Shown piece by piece: positions 1 to 6,069 of a stretch of 10,803 bases of DNA (position 1 is its first letter; every line of letters starts with the position of its first letter). The DNA comes from Granulicella pectinivorans. Its GTDB lineage: Bacteria; Acidobacteriota; Terriglobia; Terriglobales; Acidobacteriaceae. Both the position numbers and the translations under genes were made by a program. Under the pieces are notes generated by a model, which was not told the origin of the DNA, did no database searches, and saw nothing but the letters and a program-made list of their open reading frames with translations. The stretch is taken from contig NZ_FOZL01000003.1 of NCBI RefSeq assembly GCF_900114625.1, forward strand, positions 1-10,803, given 5' to 3'.

Positions 1-95
1 CGAGAAGGCCGTTGAGGGGCCGATCCGGTCGATCGAGGTGGCGGCCTACCATGCGCGAGAGGCGGTCGGGCACCTCAAGGAGGAGGCCCGTTTCC
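1..95. repeat. Terminal direct repeat (circular overlap)
   Basis: Bases 1-95 are repeated exactly at 10709-10803. A gene runs continuously across the join in one frame, so the simplest reading is a circular molecule whose sequence was reported with a 95-bp overlap. A true biological terminal repeat on a linear element is the alternative, but the uninterrupted gene across the join makes it unlikely. Confidence 0.9.
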
Positions 96-298
96 AGACC
101 TGGACCGTGTTCGCCCTCATCCTGGCTCTGGGTTTTGCTTTGGGAGCCTTCGGGACGTACTTCTTCTTTACCCGGCAGGTGTCGGCGTTGAACAGCCGTT
201 TCGATCACTTTGAGCAGATCCTGGCTGCGCCCGCACCGGCTCCAGCGGACACCCACGCCCCGACGCCCCAGCCCGGGAAGAAGCATGGGCAGCACTAA
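1..298 (+). CDS. MobB-like coiled-coil membrane mobilization protein, C-terminal part (continues from 10494)
   Basis: This is the 3' part of the gene that begins at 10494; on the closed circle it encodes 170 residues. The reading frame enters at base 2 and stops at 296-298. This part holds the end of the helical region, one membrane segment (about residues 106-128, starting around the Q-T-W-T-V-F stretch), a short helix, and a tail rich in Ala, Pro, Thr and His that ends in K-K-H-G-Q-H. A soluble helical N-terminus followed by a single TM, encoded directly after a MobA/MobL relaxase, fits the accessory membrane proteins of MOBQ plasmids (MobB of RSF1010 is the best-known case). Such proteins stabilise the relaxosome and link it to a helper secretion machine at the membrane. 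The role is inferred from position and topology. The GTG at 38 is an internal codon and not a start. Confidence 0.75.
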   Translation, partial: EKAVEGPIRSIEVAAYHAREAVGHLKEEARFQTWTVFALILALGFALGAFGTYFFFTRQVSALNSRFDHFEQILAAPAPAPADTHAPTPQPGKKHGQH

Positions 299-307
299 AG
301 GCAGGCT

Positions 308-433
308 ATGGATTTGACGCGCAAGCGCTTGGAACGCGGAGAAAGCCCCGCGTCCCACAAACCCACAGCCTCGACGACGGGGAGCGGAACTGAGAAGTGT
401 TTTGCGGTGTCTAACGTAGAGTTCAATCTGTGA
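308..433 (+). CDS. Possible 41-residue small ORF downstream of mobB-like gene
   Basis: An ATG at 308 lies 9 bases after the mobB-like stop and is preceded by AAAGG and AGG Shine-Dalgarno-like bases at 296-305. It opens a 41-codon frame (M-D-L-T-R-K-R-L-E-R...) ending in TGA at 431-433. That stop overlaps the GAGG ribosome-binding site (432-435) of the next gene, an arrangement suited to translational coupling. The peptide is basic at the start, low in hydrophobic residues and matches nothing I recognise. It may be a leader peptide or a chance frame; a weak GC hairpin (334-339 with 348-353) lies inside it. Confidence 0.25.
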   Translation: MDLTRKRLERGESPASHKPTASTTGSGTEKCFAVSNVEFNL

Positions 434-441
434 GGGTGCAG

Positions 442-1695
442 ATGCGTCGAGTAAGGAGGATCGTCGGATGGAGCCTCCTTACGCTGTTCTTGATCTTCCT
501 TGCAATTTGCACGACTGGCGAAATTCGCCAACGTATTCTGGTGCATCGGGCTGCCGCACTACTCTCGGATATACACTCGTTGCGCCTCCATCAGAGCGAC
601 TGGAACGACGCGCAGCGATTCATAGCAACCTGGGGACGGTGGGGCCATTATGACGGCGCATGTACCTCTGAAGATTGCTTGTATGTTGTTACGCTCCACG
701 ATCTGTCTATACCAGTAAATAACAACGTCGCGGAGTGGCCTTCGCGGATGACGTATTTCTTATCTGCCTTTCGGCTTCTGCCGAGACAATGGGGCGGCGG
801 GTTACGCCTGATGCAGGCAACGTTTTTAGTTCAAAATGGGGCCATCGTGCGATCAGGAGTTTCGATCGATATGTCGCAATCACCCTTCGCGAAGGGTGCC
901 CAGCCGGTGTGTTGTGGCGCTGAACTAATAATCAGTGCTCGGAGCCAGGCTTCGCTCGGGATGCCGGAGTCGTGGCAGGAGGAACAGCGAAGCCGCCATC
1001 CCGACTACACGACGTGGAGACCGGGAGGCTGTACGTTTTGCCTTATGGGTAGAGTCACCTACGCCGACAGCATCCCCGTGGAAGAGGCCGTCAAGTTAAG
1101 TGATTTTCAATTGTCATGCGCCACTCGCTGGAGTTCCTGTCTTACGCTAGAAGAGCTTGACCCCGCCGCTCATTCTTGGCATCTGTACGAAGCTCCCTGG
1201 GGAGACCCGCCGGAGAAGACAACCTCTCAACAGATGCCGGTAGGGTGTGCCCTACCGTTGTATGCTCTGGGCCGAGATGCAGACCGAATTGTGTCCGTCG
1301 AAGCATTGGAAGATGGGGTAAGCCTTGGTAAAGACGCCGAAGGCGTGGAACATGAAAGTTCGCGCGTAAGGGTGATAGCTGGGCTTAAAGGAGCTTCTCC
1401 GTGGCCCATTGATTCCACGCAGAGGGTTCTTTCTTCGGGATCTCCTTATTACGACAAGGTGCGAAAGCCTGCCCATTTGGTGAAGACTCAGCGCTATTTC
1501 TTGATGCTGGGTAACGAAGAGGCCGCAAGCCAGGATCACATCTCGCTTGAAAACTGCGGAGTCGTCGGGGAAGATACGGCCAGCGATCGGGAGGTCAGAC
1601 GAGGAATGGCTATGGATGATCAGCTCAAGGGGTTTGAGCCCACTGTCTCGCTGGAAGGCTTTGCGCGACATCGATCACAGCCATGGGATAGATAA
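442..1695 (+). CDS. Uncharacterised membrane-anchored protein, acidobacterial type
   Basis: I cannot assign a function. The protein is about 417 residues from the ATG at 442, which has GAGG six bases upstream; a GTG at 430 in the same frame would add four residues. A basic N-terminus (RRVRR) is followed by one membrane segment at about residues 7-24, so most of the chain should lie outside the cytoplasm. The body is rich in Cys and Trp: a W-G-R-W-G-H-Y-D-G-A-C segment near residues 64-74 with another Cys at about 79, Cys-Cys near 157, C-T-F-C near 197-200, and further Cys near 226 and 233. It ends with a C-G-V-V segment and a short helical tail. From memory, uncharacterised proteins with the W-G-x-W-G-H-Y-x-G-x-C segment occur in Terriglobia; this is not a database result. 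Its lower GC than the mob genes suggests cargo. It ends facing the minus-strand gene at 1763. Confidence 0.75.
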   Translation: MRRVRRIVGWSLLTLFLIFLAICTTGEIRQRILVHRAAALLSDIHSLRLHQSDWNDAQRFIATWGRWGHYDGACTSEDCLYVVTLHDLSIPVNNNVAEWPSRMTYFLSAFRLLPRQWGGGLRLMQATFLVQNGAIVRSGVSIDMSQSPFAKGAQPVCCGAELIISARSQASLGMPESWQEEQRSRHPDYTTWRPGGCTFCLMGRVTYADSIPVEEAVKLSDFQLSCATRWSSCLTLEELDPAAHSWHLYEAPWGDPPEKTTSQQMPVGCALPLYALGRDADRIVSVEALEDGVSLGKDAEGVEHESSRVRVIAGLKGASPWPIDSTQRVLSSGSPYYDKVRKPAHLVKTQRYFLMLGNEEAASQDHISLENCGVVGEDTASDREVRRGMAMDDQLKGFEPTVSLEGFARHRSQPWDR

Positions 1696-1717
1696 ACTCC
1701 TGTTGTACATTTGCCTC

Positions 1718-1735
1718 CGACAACCGGCGTTGTCG
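1718..1735. terminator. Hairpin between convergent genes
   Basis: CGACAAC and GTTGTCG form a perfect 7-bp stem around a CGGC loop, in the 67-bp gap between two convergent genes. It could terminate transcription from either side. No clear T tract follows on either strand, so this is tentative. Confidence 0.35.
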
Positions 1736-1762
1736 TGGACAGCGCTTATTTGTCCAATGACC

Positions 1763-2461
1763 TTAGGCTTCGTCGGGTGCTCTAAAGACCGGGCAACCGC
1801 TAAAACGCGCAACGACGTGGCCATCGAACGGGCTTTTCTCCGCTATACAAATTCCGTATTCGAGTAGGGCGAAATCTCCATCCAAGGGCCGAAACCAATC
1901 GCAGGCGTTGCAGTTGCCTTTCACAGGTTCAGCAGTTGGCACACCCCAGCGTTCATGCGCGTCTTCGGCCATTTTGATTTCTTTGGCGTACTCATCGGGG
2001 CTGCCCTCTGATTTTGCGTCCAGCCAAAGCGCGCCCTTTTTTGCGGAAAGCCAGGAACCGGACGGAAGCCTAATGGCCCATTGGGGATCTCCGACTGTCA
2101 GAGCCATGGACCGTAGGCGTTGTTCGTTCGAGAATGATGCGACGATCTCTGGAACGGCACCAACCGCAACTATGTCATCGAGTCGCGAGCCCTGAAGCCC
2201 ACGGATGCCGTCAGCGATCTCCGGGCGTGTGTCTGAGCTGCCAAACAGAATGGCTGACGCATTTTCCACCCGCCAGTCCCACTCGACACACAGGCAAGCC
2301 TCTCCCTGTTCATGTTGGCCGCGTGGTTGTCGAGGAGGCGAAAGTCGTCCGAGTTCGAGAAATATCGCGGACCCGTACCCCTTCCACGCTAATGAGACCT
2401 CCATCCCCTGGAGAACTCGGACATAGTCCTGAAACTCTTGCTCTGAAAGCGTTGTCGCCAT
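1763..2461 (-). CDS. Uncharacterised protein with C-terminal four-Cys zinc-ribbon-like module
   Basis: The protein has 232 residues from the ATG at 2461; TTG (2509) or GTG codons upstream could extend it by up to 16 residues, but no start has a strong ribosome-binding site. The N-terminal half is a predicted alpha/beta domain with the segments W-K-G-Y-G-S-A-I-F-L-E-L-G, V-E-W-D-W-R-V-E, and G-D-P-Q-W-A-I-R-L followed by G-S-W-L. The C-terminal part places cysteines at about residues 184, 187, 205 and 223 in the pattern C-x2-C ... G-x-C ... D-G-x-V-V ... G-C-P. That resembles the cysteine module seen in DUF3027-type proteins and would suit a structural metal site. There is no signal peptide, so it is probably cytoplasmic. 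I do not know its function. It stands alone on the minus strand and converges with the gene at 442. Confidence 0.7.
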   Translation of the reverse strand: MATTLSEQEFQDYVRVLQGMEVSLAWKGYGSAIFLELGRLSPPRQPRGQHEQGEACLCVEWDWRVENASAILFGSSDTRPEIADGIRGLQGSRLDDIVAVGAVPEIVASFSNEQRLRSMALTVGDPQWAIRLPSGSWLSAKKGALWLDAKSEGSPDEYAKEIKMAEDAHERWGVPTAEPVKGNCNACDWFRPLDGDFALLEYGICIAEKSPFDGHVVARFSGCPVFRAPDEA

Positions 2462-2560
2462 AAGAGCAAGTTTAGGTGTAGGCACCTGTTTCCGGTGCTT
2501 TCGCCCCAAGTTGGGGCCACTCTTCGAACGTTTGCATCTCTGCGCAGCCAGCTTGTTACT

Positions 2561-2616
2561 CCTGAAACGGAGGTTTCAGGCCGTACGTTTAGCCAAGTTT
2601 GGCCTCACCTGTACGG
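2561..2616. repeat. Cluster of nested inverted repeats upstream of the two-TM gene
   Basis: Three dyads are packed into 56 bp. CCTGAAAC and GTTTCAGG (2561-2580) form a perfect 8-bp stem with a GGAG loop. CCGTAC (2581-2586) pairs with GTACGG (2611-2616), and between them GCCAA and TTGGC (2592-2603) form an inner stem. The cluster lies in the divergent gap between the genes at 2461 (minus) and 2637 (plus), so an operator or attenuator is likely. No U tract follows the stems, so simple termination is less likely. Confidence 0.6.
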
Positions 2617-2636
2617 TGGACTGGCAAACTAAGTAG

Positions 2637-2867
2637 ATGAGTCGCCAGAAAAAACGAATAATCCTCGCCTCGGTTGTCGGGCTCGTGTTGTCTCTTTTTC
2701 TGGGAGTTCCGGGACTACTCGGAGCAGCGCTTGTTTTTCCTGAAGGGATCGAGGGCGACCACGGCTTGATGTATCTCGCACTTGCAACCGTCATAAACTT
2801 TACTCTGTTCTTCACAGCGATCTACTATCTAGTCGGCCTGTTCTCGAAAACCAACAATTCAGACTGA
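2637..2867 (+). CDS. Small two-TM membrane protein, uncharacterised
   Basis: This 76-residue protein begins M-S-R-Q-K-K-R and contains two hydrophobic stretches, at about residues 8-34 (with G-V-P-G-L-L-G-A-A) and 44-68, joined by a short acidic loop (E-G-I-E-G-D-H). The basic N-terminus suggests both ends lie in the cytoplasm. No signal peptide cleavage site or catalytic motif is visible. The ribosome-binding site is poor, and the gene follows the nested inverted repeats at 2561-2616. It could be a small immunity-type, exclusion or stress membrane protein, but nothing in the sequence decides between these. It converges with the recombinase gene. Confidence 0.55.
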   Translation: MSRQKKRIILASVVGLVLSLFLGVPGLLGAALVFPEGIEGDHGLMYLALATVINFTLFFTAIYYLVGLFSKTNNSD

Positions 2868-2909
2868 GACGCGCCCCGGTCATGCGCTTTGATAGTCGGC
2901 GCTCTCTAA

Positions 2910-3578
2910 TCATTCCATCACCCTTTGAACCTGGACCGCAGACCATTCCCCAGCTCTTCGAGGCGTGGGGATCTCGCGAGCGTTGAGTTCTGCCGCGATC
3001 GCGCGGAGCGAGCTTGCGCCGGTGGCTCGTACGGCTGTGATGATTGGAACGAGCTCCGCGCGAACCTGGCTCGCTTTCTGGCTGCGCACCTGGCGCGCTG
3101 CAGCTCCGATCTCTCGAAACCGCTCAGCCGAGACGCGCCGGCCGCCAAGCTTCGTTCCCCGCGCCTTTGCGGCGGCGAGGGCTGCCTTGGTTCTCGTCGA
3201 TATGGCCTCAGCCTCCTGCTCAGCAACGGCGGCCAGGATATGGACCACGAACCGATTCGCCTGGGGCATATCGACCGCCACGAACTCGACACCAGACTCC
3301 ATGAGGTTCGAGATAAAGGCGACGTTGCGGGCGAGACGGTCCAGCTTGGCGATCACGAGGGTAGCTCGATGCTTGCGGCAGAGCTTGAGGGCGGTAGCGA
3401 GGGCTGGTCGGTCATTCCGCTTGCCGCTTTCCACCTCCAGAACTTCCTCTACAAGCGTCCAGTCTCCTCCATTGAGGAATCCGGCGACGGCGGCGCGTTG
3501 CGCTTCGAGGCCCAAGCCGCTAGTTCCCTGCCGTACTGTTGAGACCCTCAGGTAGCTCACAAATCTGGTCTTCGCCAT
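2910..3578 (-). CDS. Serine recombinase (resolvase/invertase family)
   Basis: A full-length 222-residue small serine recombinase. The catalytic domain spans about residues 3-140. The Y-L-R-V-S-T-x-R-Q-G motif carries the presumed nucleophile Ser13 and Arg11; K-L-D-R-L-A-R-N at 78-85 supplies the active-site Asp and Arg residues; a long E-helix follows (A-E-Q-E-A-E-A-I-S-x-R-T-K-A-A-L, about 119-134). The C-terminal region (about 175-222) has L-R-A-I-A-A-E-L-N-A-R-E-I-P-T-P and W-S-A-x-Q-V-x-R-V, the DNA-binding helices usual for this branch. It cuts and rejoins DNA through a phosphoserine link. On a plasmid its likely job is resolving multimers or cointegrates, though inversion or integration of cargo is possible. 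A 40-bp dyad ends 12 bp upstream of the start codon and is a likely binding site and operator. Confidence 0.93.
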   Translation of the reverse strand: MAKTRFVSYLRVSTVRQGTSGLGLEAQRAAVAGFLNGGDWTLVEEVLEVESGKRNDRPALATALKLCRKHRATLVIAKLDRLARNVAFISNLMESGVEFVAVDMPQANRFVVHILAAVAEQEAEAISTRTKAALAAAKARGTKLGGRRVSAERFREIGAAARQVRSQKASQVRAELVPIITAVRATGASSLRAIAAELNAREIPTPRRAGEWSAVQVQRVME

Positions 3579-3590
3579 CGTTTTGGCCCT

Positions 3591-3630
3591 CTGTTACGTT
3601 TCTTCTACGTCGGTAGAAAGAATGTAACAG
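3591..3630. promoter_or_regulatory. Dyad upstream of the recombinase gene: candidate res subsite/operator
   Basis: An imperfect inverted repeat with 18-bp arms surrounds GTCG: the outer parts CTGTTAC and GTAACAG match exactly, and so do the inner parts TTCTAC and GTAGAA, with three mismatches between. It ends 12 bp upstream of the recombinase start codon. Small serine recombinases commonly bind imperfect dyads of about 28-40 bp next to their own genes, where binding both defines the crossover site and represses the gene. The assignment rests on position and symmetry. Confidence 0.6.
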
Positions 3631-3763
3631 GGCAACAGCGACACCTCGACGCTTCATGGCTCGCGTTGGACAAAGTTGCCGACAATGCCGTTTGAACTAA
3701 GCCGCTGGCGCGGCGGACGCTGCGCGTGTGATACTGCGGACATCATGGGCTGCTTGGACTTCG

Positions 3764-3831
3764 TGAATCGATCGTCGCGACCTCTGGCTAAGTCTCAGCA
3801 AATGAGCGGTTTACAGGCGACAATCGATTCA
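3764..3831. repeat. Long-spaced inverted repeat in gene-free region
   Basis: The arms at 3764-3778 and 3817-3831 (outer part TGAATCGAT paired with ATCGATTCA, inner part GTCGC with GCGAC) match over 15 bp with one mismatch. The 38-nt spacer holds a smaller dyad, CTCA and TGAG, at 3794-3806. It could be an accessory recombinase site, a fold in an untranslated RNA, or a scar of insertion. The 412-bp stretch 3579-3990 holds no gene that I can support. Confidence 0.5.
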
Positions 3832-3916
3832 AATCCCATAGACTGACCGCATCCGTCGCAAACGCCCGCGGCTTCCTTCAAACGACCCTATCAAAACTGC
3901 CCCGGACCCTGCTTCA

Positions 3917-3952
3917 AGGGCTGCCCCGCACGTCCGCGGCCGGGGCAGCCCT
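3917..3952 (-). terminator. Strong GC hairpin downstream of the TIGR03435 gene
   Basis: AGGGCTGCCCCG and CGGGGCAGCCCT form a perfect 12-bp stem with a 12-nt loop, 38 bp beyond the stop codon of the minus-strand gene. Position suggests a terminator, but there is no U tract. A competing 9-bp pairing exists between CTGCCCCGG (3897-3905) and CCGGGGCAG (3940-3948). Confidence 0.5.
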
Positions 3953-3990
3953 GATAGGTTCCTAACGTTTCTCGGGATGTTTCACCACCT

Positions 3991-4914
3991 TTAGTTTTGC
4001 GGCGGCTTGTCGATGTGATCAATGATAAGCATCTTCACTGGTCCCTTCGCCGCCTCGACCTTCAGCCCAAGCTGTTCCTGCAGTGCACGATCCATGGGCG
4101 GCATTGGATCTAGGTCGTCGGCTGGTCGGTCCCGGTCCCATCGGCCTTTGTATTTAATAACAAAGTCGTACTTGTCTGTGAGTCCAGTCTTGTCAACCAC
4201 TGGTCGCCCAAATTGCCCCGTCAGCATGCCAACCAAGTCTGCCATAGAACACCTGTGCGCAATAAAGTCATATCCCTGCCCATCATTCTTCTGATAGAGC
4301 GAAGGTATCGGCCGGTCCCCAAAACTCGTTACCTCGTCCTTCGACGGCGGTATCAAGCCCGCGAGGAGCTTCGGCTTTCCCTTTGCCAGCACCAGGTTGT
4401 AGACGTCGCCTTCCTTCGTCTCCCAGTGTGTCTTCAGTTGGAAACGTTCTTCCAGCAAGGCTTGGAGCATATGCTGCTGCTCCGCGTGCTCCTGCTCTTT
4501 GTTCAACGCTGCTATCTTCGCGTCCGCGCCGGGATCACCCTTGGCCTCGATCACAAACAATGTCGGACGTGGCCATTTGGGAAAACCGACAACTTGATTG
4601 CTATCTACCCCGTACGCGTAGCTCACCAGATTTTCGATGTCCCAATTTTCTATCCGCAAATGCGTCGTATGCGGCACAAATTGCCCGCTCATCGTAAAAC
4701 CAGCCTCCCTATCAACGTCCTTATTCTCCCGCACTGACGCCACATCGAACGTCATCGTTGCCGTATAGGGAGCGTTTGCAGACAAGGGCGATGTTGATGA
4801 AGGGGGCGCGCCCGCTTGCCCTAAGCAAGAAGGAGTAAGAAGCGACATGAGTCCAACCGCAATGACTAAAGAGGCGACGCTACAATTCGATCTTGGAAAG
4901 GTGTGATCGATCAT
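3991..4914 (-). CDS. TIGR03435 family secreted protein
   Basis: The protein has 307 residues. The N-terminus carries a signal peptide: hydrophobic core at about residues 13-28, with cleavage plausible around the G-Q-A-G-A stretch at 32-36. Family landmarks follow in order: F-D-V-A-S-V-R at 56-62, L-R-I-E-N-W near 86-91, L-V-S-Y-A-Y-G near 96-102, a helical L-L-E-E-R-F-Q-L-K at about 153-161, Y-N-L-V-L-A-K-G near 172-179, R-P-V-V-D-K-T-G-L-T-D-K-Y-D-F at 237-251, and the closing A-L-Q-E-Q-L-G-L-K-V-E ... I-I-D-H-I-D-K-P-P near 277-305. TIGR03435 is a large paralogous family expanded in soil Acidobacteria with no established biochemical role; the sequence shows only that the protein is exported. 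It is monocistronic, with weak ribosome-binding bases, and points away from the parA-rep operon. Its presence is the best taxonomic clue in the window. Confidence 0.9.
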   Translation of the reverse strand: MIDHTFPRSNCSVASLVIAVGLMSLLTPSCLGQAGAPPSSTSPLSANAPYTATMTFDVASVRENKDVDREAGFTMSGQFVPHTTHLRIENWDIENLVSYAYGVDSNQVVGFPKWPRPTLFVIEAKGDPGADAKIAALNKEQEHAEQQHMLQALLEERFQLKTHWETKEGDVYNLVLAKGKPKLLAGLIPPSKDEVTSFGDRPIPSLYQKNDGQGYDFIAHRCSMADLVGMLTGQFGRPVVDKTGLTDKYDFVIKYKGRWDRDRPADDLDPMPPMDRALQEQLGLKVEAAKGPVKMLIIDHIDKPPQN

Positions 4915-5016
4915 GAATACGATGAACCCCGCTACGAAACGAAACTAAACTAGGATACCGCTGCATACGACTTGTTCCCTGCAAGTCATCGTTACGGCAA
5001 TGACGAGGATGTGTCT

Positions 5017-5130
5017 CCGAATGCGCCGCATCGGGGTTTTAGCGGCTTCCTTTGAGCAGGTATCAGTTGAGATACATTACTCTTTTTTGACGTCGCGGCG
5101 CTTTGGCGTTGTGGCATCATGACGTCATGA
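5017..5130 (+). promoter_or_regulatory. parA control region with repeated palindromes
   Basis: The region upstream of parA holds, in order: AATGCGCCG at 5020-5028 within a small hairpin (5017-5034); a GTATC/GATAC dyad with a 6-nt spacer (5060-5075) overlapping a TACATT -10-like element at 5073-5078; TGACGTCGC at 5088-5096; and a perfect 14-bp palindrome TCATGACGTCATGA at 5117-5130 that covers the parA start codon. Related motifs recur in front of rep. Binding by the RHH partner or by ParA, as autoregulator and perhaps as centromere, is the likely use. Confidence 0.6.
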
Positions 5131-5744
5131 AGTCAATCGCATTCCTTAGCCAGAAAGGCGGCAGCGGGAAGACAACGCTTGCTGTCCATACGGCCGTTGC
5201 CGCTCAAGAATCTCGGGAGAAGGTGTTCCTGATCGACACTGACCCACAGAAGTCCGCGACCGTCTGGGGAGACGCTCGGGAAGCGGACAAGCCCGTAGTC
5301 GTCACGATCTCTGCTGGCGAACTCGACAAGGTCCTCAAAGCTGGCGCTGAAGACAAGATGACTCTTGCAATCATCGATACCGCACCCCACACCGCGCCTG
5401 ACGCTGCCCGTATTGCAAAATCTGTTGATCTGGTCGTAATTCCCTGCCGCCCGACCGCCTTTGACCTAGCGGCCGTCAGTAACGCTGTTGAGATTATCCG
5501 AGCAGCTAAGAAAAAAGCTGTCCTAGTGCTCTCCGCTTGCCCGTTCCGCTCCCCTGAGATCGCCGAGACCAGGGCGGTGTTGGAGCAATACGGATTACCA
5601 GTATGTCCCTCTGACATTACGGATCGCCGCGCCTTCGCTCGAGCCGTGGCAACTGGCAGAGCGGTTACTGAGTTCGAAGCAGACGGCAAGGCAGCACAGG
5701 AAATTCAAGAACTTTGGAAATGGCTAAAGGAGCAATTGAGATGA
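5127..5744 (+). CDS. parA: ParA-family partition ATPase
   Basis: A small ParA of 205 residues from the ATG at 5127; this start puts the family-typical M-K-S-I-A-F-L-S at the N-terminus, while the upstream TTG codons would only add an atypical leader. The deviant Walker A, K-G-G-S-G-K-T-T, lies at 10-17. F-L-I-D-T-D-P-Q-x-S-A (34-44) is motif A-prime and L-A-I-I-D-T-A-P (80-87) is Walker B. The lack of an N-terminal DNA-binding extension places it with the short type Ib ParA proteins, which bind nucleoid DNA nonspecifically and use ATP turnover to position plasmid copies. These usually pair with a small RHH centromere-binding protein, which is what overlaps it here by ATGA. A perfect palindrome over its start codon suggests direct repression. 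Confidence 0.93.
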   Translation: MKSIAFLSQKGGSGKTTLAVHTAVAAQESREKVFLIDTDPQKSATVWGDAREADKPVVVTISAGELDKVLKAGAEDKMTLAIIDTAPHTAPDAARIAKSVDLVVIPCRPTAFDLAAVSNAVEIIRAAKKKAVLVLSACPFRSPEIAETRAVLEQYGLPVCPSDITDRRAFARAVATGRAVTEFEADGKAAQEIQELWKWLKEQLR

Positions 5745-6010
5745 GCGGAAAAGTCACAGGCCTTGCAGCATTCACTAAACGTGGAGCTATCCAACCAGAG
5801 ATCTCCGCAACACTTGGGGATCAGGATTCAACTGTGGGCCGCCAGAGGGCAAAGAAGGAGGTCGTAGCCCTTACCGTGCGCTTGCAACGCTCTGAATGGG
5901 AACGGCTTCATCAGCTCGCTGTCTCTGAAGGAATGAGCATCCAGTCGCTTGCGGTTAGAGGACTCAACCGCGTCTTTACTGATAAGGGTCTGCCAAAGCT
6001 GGCAGAGTAA
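5741..6010 (+). CDS. Ribbon-helix-helix partition partner (ParB/ParG-like)
   Basis: The protein has 89 residues. The start is ATG at 5741, sharing ATGA with the parA stop and preceded by AAAGGAG about 9 bases upstream, so translation is coupled. The N-terminal 38 residues look flexible and may contact ParA, as the arms of ParG-type proteins do. Residues 40-78 form a ribbon-helix-helix fold: a strand with alternating V-A-L-T-V-R-L, then helix E-W-E-R-L-H-Q-L-A, a turn at S-E-G-M, and helix S-I-Q-S-L-A-V-R-G-L-N-R-V-F. Such proteins dimerise and place the strand in the DNA major groove. Expected roles are binding the plasmid centromere and repressing the operon; the short repeats at 5020-5130 and 6013-6054 are candidate targets. 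The assignment rests on fold and gene pairing; it is not a classical HTH-type ParB. Confidence 0.85.
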   Translation: MSGKVTGLAAFTKRGAIQPEISATLGDQDSTVGRQRAKKEVVALTVRLQRSEWERLHQLAVSEGMSIQSLAVRGLNRVFTDKGLPKLAE

Positions 6011-6012
6011 CC

Positions 6013-6054
6013 AATGCGCCGTGACGCATTGACGTCATAGCGTCATGACGCATT
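6013..6054 (+). promoter_or_regulatory. Palindrome cluster between rhh gene and rep: operator and/or partition site
   Basis: Within 42 bp: AATGCG and CGCATT (6013-6030) form a dyad; TGACGTCA (6030-6037) and GCGTCATGACGC (6040-6051) are perfect palindromes; TGACGCATT occurs at 6022-6030 and 6046-6054. The 9-mer AATGCGCCG and the TGACGTCAT-type element also occur upstream of parA. The site lies 16 bp before the rep start codon and can control rep independently of parA. Confidence 0.6.
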
Positions 6055-6069
6055 CTGGAGCATCACACC

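Noticed and set aside
334..353. ACGCGG/CCGCGT hairpin as terminator of the mob operon
   Set aside because: The stem is only 6 bp and is followed by CCCACAAACC with no T run.
1547..1867. Plus-strand frame overlapping the end of the 417-residue gene and the convergent gene
   Set aside because: It overlaps two better-supported genes, has no ribosome-binding site and shows no recognisable feature.
2925..3555. Long plus-strand open frames opposite the serine recombinase
   Set aside because: They are antisense to a gene with clear catalytic motifs, have Arg/Ser/Ala-rich compositions typical of GC-rich shadow frames, and show no motif of their own.
2561..3630. Insertion sequence or transposon ends around the recombinase
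   Set aside because: No transposase is present and the dyads flanking the recombinase are not inverted copies of each other, so no element boundary can be supported.
3817..3845. TTCAAATCCC resembling a tRNA T-loop
   Set aside because: The flanking bases do not pair into a T stem, and no acceptor, D or anticodon arm can be found; the bases are better explained by the inverted repeat ending at 3831.
5017..5040. Hairpin followed by GGTTTT that looks like a terminator
   Set aside because: No plus-strand gene lies upstream for it to end, and its AATGCGCCG core recurs before rep, so a regulatory reading is preferred.
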